The translations under genes were made by a program, and so were the position numbers. A DNA stretch of 64,000 nucleotides from positions 800,075 through 864,074 of the forward strand of contig ML976661.1 in assembly GCA_010015655.1 (NCBI GenBank), written 5' to 3'. Below the pieces are notes generated by a model. The model did no database searches, was not told the DNA's origin, and worked only from the letters and a program-made list of their open reading frames with translations. The DNA is from Bimuria novae-zelandiae CBS 107.79 (Eukaryota; Ascomycota; Dothideomycetes; Pleosporales; Didymosphaeriaceae). Of the stretch, positions 34,819 through 45,808 are shown piece after piece (position 1 is the first letter of the stretch; each line of letters starts with the position of its first letter).

Positions 34819-35283
34819 TCTGACTCTGCCGTTCCGTGTGGCTTGAGGTTTTGGATTGGTATTCGTAGAGGCTTCGCGCTACCCGTTCATGATCAGTGGG
34901 GGGATCAAAGGAACACAGGAAGGGGCGTAGGAGGAGATATAACTGCAAACTTTTTATAGCCTACGCCCAGGCGTTACAATTTTCCTATTCAATCCCGCAG
35001 CAAAGCCTCCGCCAAGAATAAGTAGGAAAACATATGCTCATCCCAGCCTTGTCTTGAGTCTCCTTAGCCCTGCCTGAAAAGGAAAAATGCCCAGAAGGAT
35101 AATCGCTCTGATATGCCGCCAGAACGTCGCTTTGCGCCTAAAATGAAAGTCGCGAGTCTTAGGGCGATCAGCAATTGTTATAAAGTATTTAAGTTCTTAC
35201 GGAGTAACTGTGCGCATGGCGCTAGTTTTGCCGCTGGTGTTCTACACGGCAAAGTGTGATCTGTGTAATCTGTGTAAAACGTA
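34819..35283. other. Intergenic, 3' of the RiPP precursor
   Basis: Contains the presumed 3' untranslated region of the precursor gene and ends at the target site TAATT (35284-35288) of the second Copia element. Nothing else was recognised. Confidence 0.5.
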
Positions 35284-35288
35284 TAATT

Positions 35289-35512
35289 TATTGAATCAAG
35301 GTCCCTCTGGTAGCATGACTACCATGGATAACCGAGTAGGAGGAGGGACAAGGCGGGGTGGCTGTAACGTATTGTATTGACTATCCTATTATGTTATTCC
35401 TCTTCCGTGTAAATAGTAACGAGGACGCTATAGTCAGCCGTGCCTCCCTTACATAGTAGGCACTACGGCCCTTCCTTCCACCAACCTGGAATGAACCCAC
35501 ATATTCTTAACA
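35289..35512 (-). repeat. 3' LTR of the second Copia element (left copy)
   Basis: 224 bp; differs from the right copy only by transitions, where the right copy often has T or A. Confidence 0.92.
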
Positions 35513-35559
35513 CTCCCCCTTAAGACAGGTCTAGTCCGTAGACAACTCTAAGTTAGTTC

Positions 35560-38500
35560 TTAAATCTCTTAAATGCGACTCGCTGTAATAGCTTTATTAT
35601 TTTATTAGTAACTATATTAGTAGTTAGCACGTAAGCCACCTTAAGTTTACCTTATTCTGCTATGTCCTAGACAAAGTGATAACAAACGTCGATGTGTTTT
35701 AATCTTTCGTAGAGGTGAGAGTTCTTTGTAAGTGCGATGGCGCCCTGGTTATCTCTTAATATCTAAACCTTGTTAGTGTCTTTTCTAATGTACTTTAGGA
35801 ATTTAAGATCCCTAAATACTTAGGCAATCCACTGGCCTTGCTTATAGCATGTTAAAAGTGTAATATATTTAGACTCGTAACTTAATGTTGCAACCGATCG
35901 TTGCTTCTTACTTAACCATAAGATTAGACCTTTATAGAACATCGCAGTGCTGCCTAAGACGCTCTTTTAGTCTATAGTATTGCTTGCCTAGTTAGCGTCT
36001 AAGTAGACGACAAACTATAAGTGTGCTCCCCCTGGTCCGTAGCGTAGTTTTATTATAACTATTAACCTTAGGTACCGCAGTAGGTTTTTTAATACATAGC
36101 TATAGTGTTCTACTAGATTGCTCATGTATTAGCTTAGCTTTCCAAGGGTGAATGCAATATCTAGAGGTGTAAGTACTATGGCAAACATTAGACTTCTGAT
36201 TTCTTGCTGGTACTCCGTTATGTTAATCTAATTGTCGTTGTCCGTAGCTAGTCTAAATAAAGTGTAATTAGTAGATAGGATTTTCTTATCCTTGTGCTTT
36301 TTACTTAATATTCTAAACTTGTCAAGTACTGCGCGCAGATATTACTCTTAGTTAAGGAAAATTATATAGTGCTTTCTGTCTCTTGTAACTCGCACTCTAA
36401 GGACCTTATGTACCTCCCCCAGGTTCTTGGCGTTGAATCGTCTAGAAAGCTTCTTCTAGAACCACTTAGTTTGGGATTGCTCCTTTGCCGCTGCAAAAAC
36501 GTCGTCAACGTAGACTAGGATTCAAATATTTCTCTCCTTATAGACAAACATGTAAGGGTCTGCAAGGCTTTGCACAAACCCCTATGCAAGAAGCTCTTTC
36601 TTTATTAACAGGTTCTAGTCGCGAGCAACCTGCTTTAGTCTGTACAGGCTTTAAAGCACTTTTAGAACATGTCCTTTCTTAACACGAACTCCTTTAGGTT
36701 ACTTAAGGAGAATCTGTTCTTTAAGGTAAGATTCAGTGAACGCATTCTTAATATTATAATAAAAACATTCCAAGTCTTCTGCTGCGACAGTGGCCAGGAA
36801 TAGACGCAAGGTATCCATGCGGACAGTGGGTGCAAAGGTCTTATTATAGTCAATTCTATATACTTAGGTGAAACCACGTGCCACTAGGCGCGCTTTAAAT
36901 CGTTTAACTATCCCGTCTAGCTTGGTTTTAATTATAAAAACCTACTTTAAATTAACTATATTAGCGTCTTTTAGCCGTAAAACTTCTTCCTAGGTTCCGT
37001 TTTCTATTAGCGAGATTATCTCCTCCAGCACTACTGCTTTCCATCGATTTCTATACTTTAGGTCGTTTATAGCTTGTTAATATATCTAGGGGATCGGAAT
37101 TCCTACAATCTTAGTTACTAGAAAGGCTTTCTTAAAGATCTAGGCTTCTCCGTTTATTTCTTTGTCCGTAAAATCAACTTATGCTAGCATGGCTTTAATA
37201 ATCTTACAGAGTCTTTTATCCTTAGTAGTGTCTCCTCCAGATCTCTTGCGTTTAGACTATCTTATAAAGTATCTTAGAGCTTCTAACAAGGATTGAGCTG
37301 GTTCCTTAGGTTCTTCAGTCGTCAGATCCGGTACTCGCTTATCTTATAAGATAGTGGTAGGAGGAGCGATAGTCAGCTTCCTTAGTCTTCCTCTTCCACG
37401 CTTAATTGGCTTAGGAGTTAGTTCTACTTGTTCTATAGGAGGTAGTTCCATCTCGTTTGCAGTTAATGGTTCTATCTATTCCATAGTAGCTTGTTCTATA
37501 GGATCTGCAGAAGTCGGTTCTGCAGGAGTCGGTTCTGCAGGAGTTGGTTCTGCAAGAGTTAGTTCTGCAGGAGTTAGTTCTGCAGGAGTCAGTTAAGCGC
37601 GAGCTAGTTAAGTAGGATCTAATTAAGTAATAGTTATTTTAGCAAGAGTAGGATCTTTCCTTAGTTTTCCTCTTAGTTTTTAGTCTAGCATAGTATTTGG
37701 CGTTCCCTGTGATCTAGCTAGAATGTTCCGCAATCGTAGTTCGACTCTCCCTCCAGGTGTGTGTTTGTCTACTAATATACGACTTGATCTTAAGGTATAT
37801 CCTAGTTCTAGCGAGTAGAACTTAAACTACTTATTTATTATCTTAGAATATCTTATAAATACTCTAACTCTGCCGCGGTCCACAAGCTTGTCGTGTTATT
37901 AATCTACTAGAATTATCTTAGGGTGGATGTAGGAGTAGCACTTACTCCCCTATACATAGATGTAATTAATAGATAGCGTCTTTCCTATAAAAGCCTCTTC
38001 AGGGCTAACTTGCTTACTATTAATTATAGGTCCTGTATTAGTGCGGTTTCGTATATACGTGTCGGCTTCCATAGCTTTGTCCTAGAATTTAATTAGCAAA
38101 CTAGCGTCCTTAAGCATTACTCTCATGTTAGCTTCTGTAGTTTGGATATTCCGCTTAGCTAGTCTATTCTAATGTAATAATGTAATTGTAGTAGGCTATA
38201 GTTTAACTCCTTATATAATTCTCTATTCCTTAACTTGTTGCAAGAGTTCTGGAGCGTTATTAGTCCCAGTAGCTTTAACTTTCTTATTAGTCTAATATTT
38301 AATAAAGGTCTTTTAGACTCTAGGTTTCTTTTGTGCGTCTCCCTTCTATTTTATTAAGATAACCCAGTTCTTCCGCGTGTAGCTATTAATAATAAGGAGA
38401 AACCATCGGTTGCCTCGCAGGGATGTTAGAAAGGGTCCTACAACGTCGAACTATACTAGGGCTAGCTTCTTAGCTTTATAATCTCGTAGCTAATTAGGGA

Positions 38501-40187
38501 TGCTATTCCTTATCTTTATTAAGGCGCAGACTTCGCAGGTTTCTTTCTTTACTAGGACTTAAATCTTCTTCTAGAGAGTTGTGACTTCGTGGAGTTTAGC
38601 AATCTTTGCGGGTCCCAGGTGTGCAAAGCGTCTGTGGTACAGCAAGTATCTCTCCTTTTCACCAGCCTCGAGTTCGGAATTAGCTAGTGTGTGAAGGACT
38701 TCTGTATCTGGGGCTGGTGCATAGCGTTCTGTGCCTGGAAATACTGTCTCTTTGTATCCATCTGCAATGTGTGACACTACGTAGAGGCCATCGTCTATAG
38801 TTGCTTTAATAATCGTCTTCTTCCCCAATTTAAAGGATAGTGTGTGGGAATTAAAACGACCCTTTAGGCCTACTGCACAAATTTGTCTCCTTAATAGTAA
38901 ATTAACCCTAAGGTTAGGTACTAGTAGTATATTTAAAAGCCATGTTAAAGATCTATTCTTATAAACTATTTAGGCTTCTCCTTTCTAGTCTGCGTGTAAT
39001 TCTCCCCCTCTAACCTAAACGAGTCTCCGCTTAATCTTAATTATTCGTCTAAATAGCGAGGGTTGGTTAGATATGTGTGAGGAGGCGCCAGTGTCGCTAG
39101 CCCAGGTGGATAGAGAGGCCTTACTAAGGATGTCTTTAGAGAGACGATATATCTCAATTTCCTTGTCTTTTAAGTCTAAGGTATTAGTTAATATCTCTAG
39201 CTCTAACTCTAACCTAACTTCTTTAGCTCTATATGCTTTGCTAGTCTTGTTGTTAAGTTTCCCGGGCTTAATAAGTAGCTTAGGTAGCTTTATAAAGGAC
39301 TTCTTCTTCTTCTTCTTTTCCCTCTTAGCTTTGTATTCTCTTAGGAGCTTTTAAGCCTTTACTAGTTTTAAATAGTCTTAAATGTAGTAAGGTTTGTTGC
39401 AGAGGTAGCACTCGATAATAAGCGTAGGACTTAGTTCAGAGTTTGGTGACAGGTCTCTACTACCTTGTTTATGCGGCGGAATGTACTTGTAGGCTTTCCT
39501 AAATGCTAGAAGAGCTTACTCGTTAGCGTCTTACTAGTCTTAGACCTCCTTCTCTTCCAGGAACTTAAGCTTTTATTTAATAGTAAGGTTAAGCTGGGCG
39601 TTTAAGGTGTCGATTATAGTCCTAAACCTTATTAGGAGTAATCTTGTAAGGATAAGTAGTAGTACTAAGTCTTTATAGGCTCTATTAGTGTCAGCGTTTA
39701 CTAATATAAGCTTACGTTAGTAATCCTTTAGCTTTTCCTATAATCTAATAATCGTGCTCTTAGAATTAAATATAAATATCTAGATCCTAGTTATATACAT
39801 GTTAGTAACTATAGCGTTAGTTTGGGTGTACTTCTTGCGTAAGTAAGACTAGAACTAGAAGGCAGTGTCGTACTTATTAATAAGGGCCTAGTTATTATCG
39901 CTAAGGGATCTAAACAAAAGGTTAATTGTAATAGCTTTATCCTCTAGGTACTTATCTCTCTTATTAATATTAATACGGGCCTTAGTAGTCTTGTCTGCGA
40001 TATCTAGTCCTTTCACAGCATCTAATAGATCTCTAGCTATAGTAATTTTATAGTGTTCCTCTAGGCTCTTCTCGCACATGTAGAAGACTCTCTTTCCTCT
40101 TAGCTTAATTTTGTTCCGGCGGAACTAAGCATTATAATTCTTAGCTATAAGCTTAGGAATCTTCTATTCTTCCCTCTCTTTAGCCAT
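35560..40187 (-). pseudogene. Copia gag-pol, broken
   Basis: Translation would begin at ATG 40187 (MAKEREE) and run leftward. Gag includes MCEKSLEEHYKI near 40079. The pre-integrase domain (YLLYHRRFAHLGPAKIAKLH) is at 38571-38828 in an open stretch of 85 codons. RT carries ILVYVDDVFAAAKEQS near 36475-36525. TGG-to-TAG and CAA-to-TAA stops occur throughout. Between integrase and RT lies a repetitive Pro/Thr/Ala/Glu linker. Confidence 0.82.
37503..37594. repeat. 15-nt tandem repeats in Copia linker
   Basis: About six copies of a GGTTCTGCAGGAGTC unit in tandem, within the integrase-RT linker of the second Copia element. On the coding (minus) strand they give repeats of a five-residue Thr-Pro-Ala-Glu-Pro/Leu unit. 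Confidence 0.75.
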
Positions 40188-40439
40188 CGTGTGTGTTCGG
40201 GTGTGACGAGGCTCACACGTGCCGGTTGCAGGCGGTGGAGGCGATGCGGACGGTAAGGCAGGCGAGGCAGGCAGGCGGTGCCAGCGGTGCTAACAATGCC
40301 AGCGATGTAGGCGATGCGGGCGATATTTGCGAATAATATACTGCAGGTAGGGCAGTTGTTGTTAGTTCTTAGGCGTAAAGAAGATAAGTAGATGTATTGC
40401 GTGTTAACCGCGTTGCACATGGCTTCTAGTAATTATGTT

Positions 40440-40580
40440 TAATTCCTGCTCGAATCTAAGTCCTCGCGACTTTAGTAGGTGTTTAATTCCTTTCGTAAAT
40501 TATAGCTAGGTCCTTTGTAACCTTAGTAGTAATTTAATTCCTTCTTAAATCTGAGTCCTGCGCGACTCTGGTGGGATCAA
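40440..40580. repeat. Imperfect ~50-bp tandem repeats in Copia leader
   Basis: Three degenerate copies of a unit starting TTTAATTCCT and containing TCCTCGCGACT or TCCTGCGCGACT lie between the 5' LTR and gag of the second Copia element. Confidence 0.55.
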
Positions 40581-40599
40581 AATAATAATATTAGTTTTA

Positions 40600-40617
40600 G
40601 TAACTAGGCTTATAACC
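40600..40617 (-). other. Probable primer-binding site of the second Copia element
   Basis: Reading leftward from the 5' LTR the sequence is GGTTATAAGCCTAGTTA. It shares GTTATAAGCCT with the first Copia element, matches an initiator tRNA-Met anticodon arm apart from likely C-to-T/G-to-A changes, and fits priming by a half tRNA. Confidence 0.45.
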
Positions 40618-40841
40618 TATTAAATTAAGGTCCCTCTAGTAGCATAACTACTATAGATAACTAAGTAGGAGGAGGGATAAGGCGGGGTGGCTATAACGTA
40701 TTATATTAACTATCCTATTATGTTATTCCTCTTCCGTGTAAACAGTAACGAGGACGCTACAGTCAGCCGTGCCTCCCTCACACAGTAGGCACTACGGCCC
40801 TTCCTTCCACCAACCTGGAATGAACCCACATATTCTCAACA
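40618..40841 (-). repeat. 5' LTR of the second Copia element (right copy)
   Basis: 224 bp, followed by target copy TAATT at 40842-40846. Confidence 0.92.
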
Positions 40842-40846
40842 TAATT

Positions 40847-41172
40847 CATATAATCTATAACGTACCCGGCAAGCGAGCCGCCGAGGCAAACGAAGCGCCC
40901 ACTAGCGTCCTTGGCACTTTTAGGAGTCCGACACGCGTGATTGGCCAATTAGCATCGTACAACAGTCCTGACTCCTGACAACAGGTCAAGCACTAGAAGA
41001 ATATTATAACGGTAAAAGATCTTGCGGTTCAATCGTCACCAGAACAAAAGCACAGCGAATTCACGAAACAGACTCGTGTTAGAGTGAACACACTCGAAGC
41101 TTCACACCCAAATTTTAGCAACAGACTACCATCCACATCTCACCCGCCACTGAACCCTCCATACTCTCCTAA
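40847..41172. other. Intergenic, downstream of GH30
   Basis: About 325 bp between the Copia target site and the GH30 stop codon; presumed 3' region of the GH30 gene. Nothing else was seen. Confidence 0.5.
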
Positions 41173-42947
41173 CTACGCAGAACCAGCCGTCGCATTCCCC
41201 ACCGTGGGCGCAAATAAGAAGCTTATCATCCCCCTCTCAGACACACTCGCACTCGCCGCGCCATCACTCCCCACCGTCACTGCCGTCTCGCTCATATCAT
41301 GCGTATTATCCGTGGCCCAAGCCCTCACACTCGGACTCACCAGCGCACTGCCCGTGAGACTGATACTCGTCGTCTGCGAGTTCGCCGCCGAGTTGATAAT
41401 CTGCAATATCCACCGTCAGCACACGATTTCTCCACCACCAAGAACTAGGGCACTCACCACAACAGCCACACTCCCATCCGAATTCACGAACCCTGCAGAC
41501 TTAAGATTAGTTCCACCGCTCACCCCCACCCTCACAGCACCCGGCCTCACAACCCTCCACTGCGCAAAAGCCCTAGTACAAAGTCAGTCTACATCTCACA
41601 AAACTGGGGGATAGTACTTCGCGCATATCTTAACCATCCAAAAGAAAGATCCTCCTTTCTTTTTTTTCTTTCGCCAAAAAAGACATCCATTTCGCACCCT
41701 AGACACTTACCACAGCCTTTTGCTAACCTCATACCCCTGCCCATCCACCAAAATTAATTTCTCATTATTATTATTATTCGTCGCGCGATCCTGGACACCC
41801 TCCCAGAAGATATACGCGCTGAGATTCGCATTCACGACTCCATTATAGATGGTGTTCGCCCAGGTAAACCCATCTCCCGAGCCACCATTGCTGTACCACG
41901 CCGTGCTCCACCGCCCGTTTAGATCCGAGTATTCCGTCTGCCACGCGCGGGAGCGCGTGCTCAGCGGTCCACTAATCCTCGACGTGTACTCGTGGCTCGT
42001 GACGGCGTAGAGCATGGGCAGTGCGCCGGCAGCGGATAATTGCGAGGCGTGCTGGCCCGCGATGCCCCAGCCCGTGGCGTCGCAGCAGTTTATACCGACC
42101 GAGGAGAGATTTGCGCGGTCGAGCGCGGGACGCAGGGTTTTTATCACGTCTGCGGCTTGTGTGCCGGAGGACTGCATAGACGCGTAGGACGTCGACATGT
42201 CGGGCTCGTTGAGGAAGCCGATGTGCGTGATGGCGACGCCCGAGGAGGCGTAGAGGAGGATGTGCTTGACGAGGTAGGCGGCGTAGGCGGAGACCCAGGA
42301 GCCGGATTTGCAGGACGTGCCGGTGACCTGTAGATATTATTAGGAATTAGCTCATGCGAGGGGTTTGTGTGTATGGGAGGGAGAGGGTGAAGGAGAGGGT
42401 GAAGGAGAGGGTGAAGGAGAGGGTGAAGGAGAGGGTGAAGGAGAGAGGTGAGCGGACGTACACCGCACAGCTGGCCGCCGTTGGCATCGTTGCCGTTCGT
42501 CTTCATGCACCCCGGTGCACTCCATGCGTTCGCGTAGAATGTGCGCACGCCGTAGCTCCACGCCTTCTGGCTTAACCACAGTTGTCCGCTGTCTTTGCCA
42601 TCCCATTTATACTCTGGCGTCCCATCAGGCGTACTCGGACAGTTCGGCAAGATCGTATTCATCCAGTCATTCTGGCTTGTTTTGGAGGATCCGATGCCAT
42701 TGCGGACAATGGAGAAACCAGCGCCAGAGGTGGTGTTGAAAAGCAGGTCGAGGACTTCGGTTTGTTTGGGTTCCTTGAGATTGACGATGAGGTTAGCGCG
42801 CTGGAAGGCGGCACTGAAGCCGAAGCCGTCAATGGTCTGATACTTCTTAGTCAAGTCGATGGTGATTTTCTGGCTCGACTGTCTGGTTTCGAGGCTAGGA
42901 GCTGCGAGCGCGGTGGCCGCCAGGGCTAGAAAGATTGAAAGATACAT
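41173..42947 (-). CDS. Secreted GH30 glycosidase (endo-beta-1,6-galactanase-like)
   Basis: Four exons on the minus strand: 42947-42462, 42327-41711, 41572-41458, 41400-41173; introns of 134, 138 and 57 nt. The spliced frame is open for 481 residues. Signal peptide MYLSIFLALAATALA, then IDLTKKYQTIDGFGFSAAF, the typical GH30 start. The acid/base Glu is in GFLNEPDMS (about residue 203) and the nucleophile Glu in WQTEYSDLNG (about 294). The C-terminal beta domain contains FAQWRVVRPGAVRVGV and INSAANSQTTSISLTG. Length and motifs fit fungal GH30 endo-beta-1,6-galactanases that act on arabinogalactan, but xylanase or related GH30 activities cannot be excluded. The first intron carries a minisatellite. 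Confidence 0.92.
42381..42440. repeat. 12-bp minisatellite in GH30 intron 1
   Basis: Five perfect tandem copies of GAGAGGGTGAAG plus partial units on each side, wholly inside intron 42328-42461. Copy number differences would change intron length only. Confidence 0.92.
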
Positions 42948-43792
42948 CGTGTCACGTTTCAAGCACCGAAAGTATGATTCAAAGACGCTTTTGAATTGCA
43001 TGCCTGCATGGAATATACACCACGGTCGTTGTGGGGCCGGACGATTCTATTTTCGTGTCCTGGTTAAACTACATGCATACCTCAGCTTCTACAAATTGAG
43101 TGACGAGAGGAATGAAGTTACGAAAACATGTAAATTATAACCGGTGGTGAACAGACGCCGACGGATCACGAGAAGAGCCGCAGCACTTTGGATAGATCAA
43201 TTTAGAGGTGGGCCAAGAGGTCAAGATCAACTTCCCCACAGTTCCTTTGCACCGGGCATGTGCTGCATGGGAGCTATGTGGCGCTTTAGCCTAAGAACGA
43301 TCTGAACCAACGTGGTGCAGGCAGCGCACTTCAGACTTAGTGGACGACTCGGACGTAGGCCATGATCTAATTCCGGTGTAGCGGTCTGGAGGCGTGCAGA
43401 CCGAGATTGGTGACATTAATCGCAAAGACAATGCAATTGCAAGACGCAAGAGAGGCGAACGCATCCACTTATGCTAAGTAGATGCAAATTCGCAAGTGAG
43501 AGATGATGTGCTACTCAGCTTTTCGGGTTTGGTTTGCAATAAGACGCATGTAAAGTGGTGGTACGAGCCATGGAACGGTCACAAGAGATCTAGTTGTTAG
43601 CAGCCAAGACCATCAACATACCGTCAGCAATCTGGACTTGATCTAGTCTGAAGCATACAATTTAATTAACAGCTGCTCTGTCTGTATATGCTTCGATGCA
43701 ACTGACCTTTAGACTCCGTTCCGATTCAAAACTTCAACACCCGATACGGGAGGTTCCTGTGCCTAGCCGGCGTGCATTGCAGCTGATGCCCG
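42948..43792. other. Intergenic, nothing recognised
   Basis: Contains the GH30 promoter region and the downstream region of the SNU66-like gene. GC-normal; no repeat or coding signal was seen. Confidence 0.5.
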
Positions 43793-45808
43793 CTACTGGA
43801 GTCGTACACCAGCGAATTTGTTCTTCTTCGCTTGTTGATCCTGGGCGTTACTAAGACCACCTGCCCGCGTGTCCAAGGAATGTTCGGCGATCTTCCTCTT
43901 TTCCTGTTCGATCTTGTCGAGGTGTTTCTTGGTCTTCGTGTTTCCGCTGCCTTTACCGTGGAATTGGTGACTCAGCAGTTTAAAGGCTTCCTTCTCATTG
44001 AGCACTCTGCCATGCTCATCCGTGTGAGTAAGCTCAAACGTGGGCTTGTACTCTTTGTTGAAGATATCAGCAAGCTCGCGACTCACTTTCTTCTCCGCGG
44101 CATCGTTCTTGCGCCTGGCATCTTCCTCTTTATCACGTGCAGACATATTGCGGTAGCGATCGGAGTTACGATCGCGTTCACGCTCCAGCTTGCGTTGCTG
44201 CTCGGCTCGCTCTTCGGCATGCATCTTATCGGCGAGGAATTTCTGTCGCTCACGGAACAGCATGTTTTTGTCGCCGCCTTCGGAAGAGGAGACAAGACCG
44301 CGTTGTTTGAGAAGCGCAAGTGTGGCCCCCACACCACTAGCGACCAGCTTTTCGTCGTCAAGACCGGTAACCGTGATGTCTGCAGACTTGGCGCGGGATG
44401 TGCTACGTTCTTCTCTTTCGGCGACCTCGGCATATGATTGTTCCATATCAACGTCACCCTCGTCGTCCACTTGGACAGTAGGAGACCCGGCTTCCCAGGA
44501 AATGTGACTCTTTGTGTGGCTCCGTCGCCTCGGCGCTTCCTGTGCATCATCGACGGCATTGGCGCCAAGGTTATGAACGAACTCGGTGGTCTCGTCGATG
44601 ATGAGAGCACCTGCATCTTCGTCGTTGGGCTCTGTAGAGTCCATGACTTCGCCAGGGGTGCCTGGAGCAGAAGTACCTTCTTCGCGGAGTTGGCGGGCGA
44701 GGTCTTCTGGGCGCATCTTCTTCCGTTTCTTCAGTGCTTGTCGACGTTGAGCGGCGAGCTGTGCCTGGAGATCGTCGTCATCCACGAAAGATTCATCGAA
44801 TAGGTTCTTCTTTGCCTTTTTCGGTGCGACTTTGGTCTCCGAGCCATCCACTTCCATTTCGTCGGCAGGCTCTTCGGGTACGGCGAACATGTCTTCGTCG
44901 TCCTCGACATGCTTCCTCTTTGACGACTTGGACTTCTTCTTCTTCAGCTTCTTCATTTTCACCTCGGAGATGTCCATGTAGTCGTTGGCTGGAGTGTCGT
45001 CTTGAAGAATGTCGAGGCTGATGGCTACCCTCTTTGGCTTGGCCGCGCCGGCAGCTTCGGCCTGCATCTGCTCTACAGTCCTGCCCTGGCCGTCAAGTGT
45101 AAAGGCATTGCGCTTCTTCCCCTCGATTGTCTCGTCGTACTGGGCGAGGATCGATTGTTGGCCGTCGTCGTTCGGGTCGTATGTGCGTTTCCGCTTCTTG
45201 GAATCAAGCTTTTCCTGTAAGCGTTCCTTCTCCTTCAGCGCGACAGCCTCCAGCTCGTCCTCGTCCTCCGCATCGACAGCAGTATCCTTGAGCACTAAGA
45301 CCTGGTCTTCGCCATCCTCAAATTGATCGACTTCGTGCCCGACCTTGACGCCAGCGAGATCGGCCTCCGTGTATTCAAGCGCCTCTCTTGCCTGGCGTTC
45401 GCGCTCTTCCAGCTCCTTCTGCATCTGCTCAGCTTTCGCGATCTTCTTCTGGCGCTTTTTGGAGCCCTTGAGCCAAGCCATGTCGTCCTCGTCTTGGGCC
45501 GCATCGGCGAGGCCTTTGCCTTCGAGCTTGGCAAAGCGCGCTGCCTTCTCACGCTCTTTCTTGATGGCGGCTAGCCGGTCTTCGCGCTTCTTCTTCGCGG
45601 CTGCTTCATCCTGCAGCTTCTTCCAGTTATCGAAGCCGGCGGCCTCGCGCGACTCGATGGTGCTTGCGGGCTCTTCATCGGGGTCGTCGCCCGCCTGTGC
45701 CTGCTTGAAGGTCGGGCCGGAGGGAGCTGCAGCGCCGGGCACGGGCAGCGGGGCCAGTCCCATAGACAGGCGAATCTTGTTCGCCTCCTCGATGGAGAGG
45801 TCCGCCAT
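43793..45808 (-). CDS. SNU66: SART1 / SNU66-family tri-snRNP splicing factor
   Basis: Component of the U4/U6.U5 tri-snRNP in the nucleus, needed for spliceosome assembly. One exon of 671 codons from ATG 45808. It begins LSIEEANKIRLSMGLAPLPV, the short conserved N-terminal motif of SART-1 proteins, followed by long charged Lys/Glu/Ala helices (KKREDRLAAIKKEREKAARF), ILAQYDETIEGKKRNAFTLD, and a conserved C-terminal part with FKLLSHQFHGKGSGNTKTKK. Length is within the fungal family range. No lesion. Other-strand frames across this gene are composition-driven shadows. Confidence 0.92.
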   Translation of the reverse strand: MADLSIEEANKIRLSMGLAPLPVPGAAAPSGPTFKQAQAGDDPDEEPASTIESREAAGFDNWKKLQDEAAAKKKREDRLAAIKKEREKAARFAKLEGKGLADAAQDEDDMAWLKGSKKRQKKIAKAEQMQKELEERERQAREALEYTEADLAGVKVGHEVDQFEDGEDQVLVLKDTAVDAEDEDELEAVALKEKERLQEKLDSKKRKRTYDPNDDGQQSILAQYDETIEGKKRNAFTLDGQGRTVEQMQAEAAGAAKPKRVAISLDILQDDTPANDYMDISEVKMKKLKKKKSKSSKRKHVEDDEDMFAVPEEPADEMEVDGSETKVAPKKAKKNLFDESFVDDDDLQAQLAAQRRQALKKRKKMRPEDLARQLREEGTSAPGTPGEVMDSTEPNDEDAGALIIDETTEFVHNLGANAVDDAQEAPRRRSHTKSHISWEAGSPTVQVDDEGDVDMEQSYAEVAEREERSTSRAKSADITVTGLDDEKLVASGVGATLALLKQRGLVSSSEGGDKNMLFRERQKFLADKMHAEERAEQQRKLERERDRNSDRYRNMSARDKEEDARRKNDAAEKKVSRELADIFNKEYKPTFELTHTDEHGRVLNEKEAFKLLSHQFHGKGSGNTKTKKHLDKIEQEKRKIAEHSLDTRAGGLSNAQDQQAKKNKFAGVRLQ

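Larger units (their letters stand above)
35289..40841 (-). mobile_element. Second Ty1/Copia retrotransposon, minus strand, RIP-degraded
   Basis: Two 224-bp LTRs (35289-35512 and 40618-40841) enclose a 5.55-kb element with target duplication TAATT (35284-35288 and 40842-40846). A polypyrimidine CTCCCCCTT directly after the left LTR is the plus-strand image of the polypurine tract, fixing the orientation as minus. In the element's orientation the LTR starts TGTTAAGAA and ends ATTCAATA, so the usual terminal CA seems to have become TA. Minus-strand domains in order are gag, pre-integrase, integrase and RT with YVDD intact at 36501-36512. LTR sequence differs from the first Copia element. Confidence 0.92.

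Noticed and set aside
36485..39354. Plus-strand frames inside the second Copia element, such as 39073-39354
   Set aside because: The element's coding strand is minus (pre-integrase and YVDD read there), so these are shadows.
41084..41614. A 176-codon plus-strand open frame
   Set aside because: It overlaps exons 3 and 4 of the GH30 gene on the other strand, whose splice sites and GH30 C-terminal motifs are convincing.
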